Positions 5,597 through 5,839 of a DNA stretch of 5,839 nt are shown here, one piece after another. Within the stretch, counting starts at the first letter, position 1. Every line of letters starts with the position of its first letter. The position numbers were made by a program, and so were the translations under genes. The notes under the pieces are model-generated. The model worked only from the letters and a program-made list of their open reading frames with translations. It searched no databases and was not told the DNA's origin. The DNA comes from Actinomycetes bacterium (GTDB lineage: Bacteria > Actinomycetota > Acidimicrobiia > Acidimicrobiales > Acidimicrobiaceae), in the NCBI GenBank assembly GCA_021844725.1, contig JAKBSX010000221.1:1-5839 (forward strand). The letters run 5' to 3'.

Positions 5597-5839
5597 ACGC
5601 GGCTACGATTCGTTGTTTCTTCCCTATACGCGATTCAAAATACCTCCCTGCTATCTACCCGGGAACGGTCTATTCACATCCCTTCTGTCATTCGATTCAT
5701 CTCCTTGTGATGCTGAATTTGCCTTAGCACCTGCACCTGGATTTCGGCATAGGTGTCGGAGATTCTGATTACCACCTTTTCGTATTTTACAGGTTTCGTT
5801 AAACAAAATTGTTGATTGTGATAAAATCCAGACGATTCT
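5597..5839. other. No supportable gene
   Basis: Several short open frames overlap here on both strands, and none shows a convincing motif. The best is a minus-strand frame open from the window edge to a TGA at 5674-5676 (54 residues, containing YAEIQVQVLRQIQ, a possible amphipathic helix). It may be the end of a gene that starts outside the window, but a second minus-strand frame is open over the same bases, so I do not call it. The catalytic part of the IS630 transposase is not found here. Confidence 0.45.

Noticed and set aside
5276..5640. GATTCAAAA at 5278-5286 and again at 5632-5640, on both sides of the transposase relic
   Set aside because: IS630 elements duplicate TA rather than 9 bp, and similarity beyond the 9-mer is weak, so it is probably chance.
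5674..5838. Minus-strand open frame reaching the window edge (54 residues)
   Set aside because: Another minus-strand frame and plus-strand frames are open over the same bases, and no motif distinguishes it.

Overview
The window looks archaeal, most plausibly from a methanogenic euryarchaeon. The main grounds are a TATA-like box 26 nt from one start codon with no Shine-Dalgarno site (a leaderless layout), a small ribbon-helix-helix protein of a type common in archaea, and TGA stops in all four intact genes. This is an inference: no rRNA, tRNA or clade-specific gene is present.

Layout. Positions 1-1248 are debris: the tail of a probable NTF2/SnoaL-like gene (3-101), 340 bases with no supportable gene, and a broken gene for a CBS-domain protein with a HEPN-like C-terminus (442-1248) interrupted by an in-frame TAG and an in-frame TAA. 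Positions 1308-5236 hold four intact genes in two divergent pairs. On the minus strand, a 161-residue basic protein of unknown family (3587-4072) overlaps by 4 nt a 760-residue GHKL-type ATPase (1308-3590). On the plus strand, a ribbon-helix-helix protein (4182-4367, possibly from 4143) overlaps by 4 nt a 290-residue SAM-dependent DNA methyltransferase (4364-5236). The roughly 70 bp between the pairs carries a shared TATA-like element and three consecutive short palindromes. Positions 5237-5839 are debris again: palindromic sequence, the N-terminal remnant of an IS630-family transposase with an in-frame TAG, and a tail with no gene I can support.

How the genes may work together. A GHKL (MutL/MORC/Hsp90-like) ATPase beside a DNA methyltransferase matches the known association of MORC/MutL-like ATPases with prokaryotic restriction-modification systems. 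The likely reading is a compact defence or DNA-modification cassette: the methylase marks self DNA, the ATPase with its small basic partner senses or acts on unmarked DNA, and the ribbon-helix-helix protein controls both arms from the shared intergenic region. No nuclease motif is visible in any of the four proteins, so either the effector is an unrecognised domain or the cassette works without cleavage. That open question is the most interesting point of the window.
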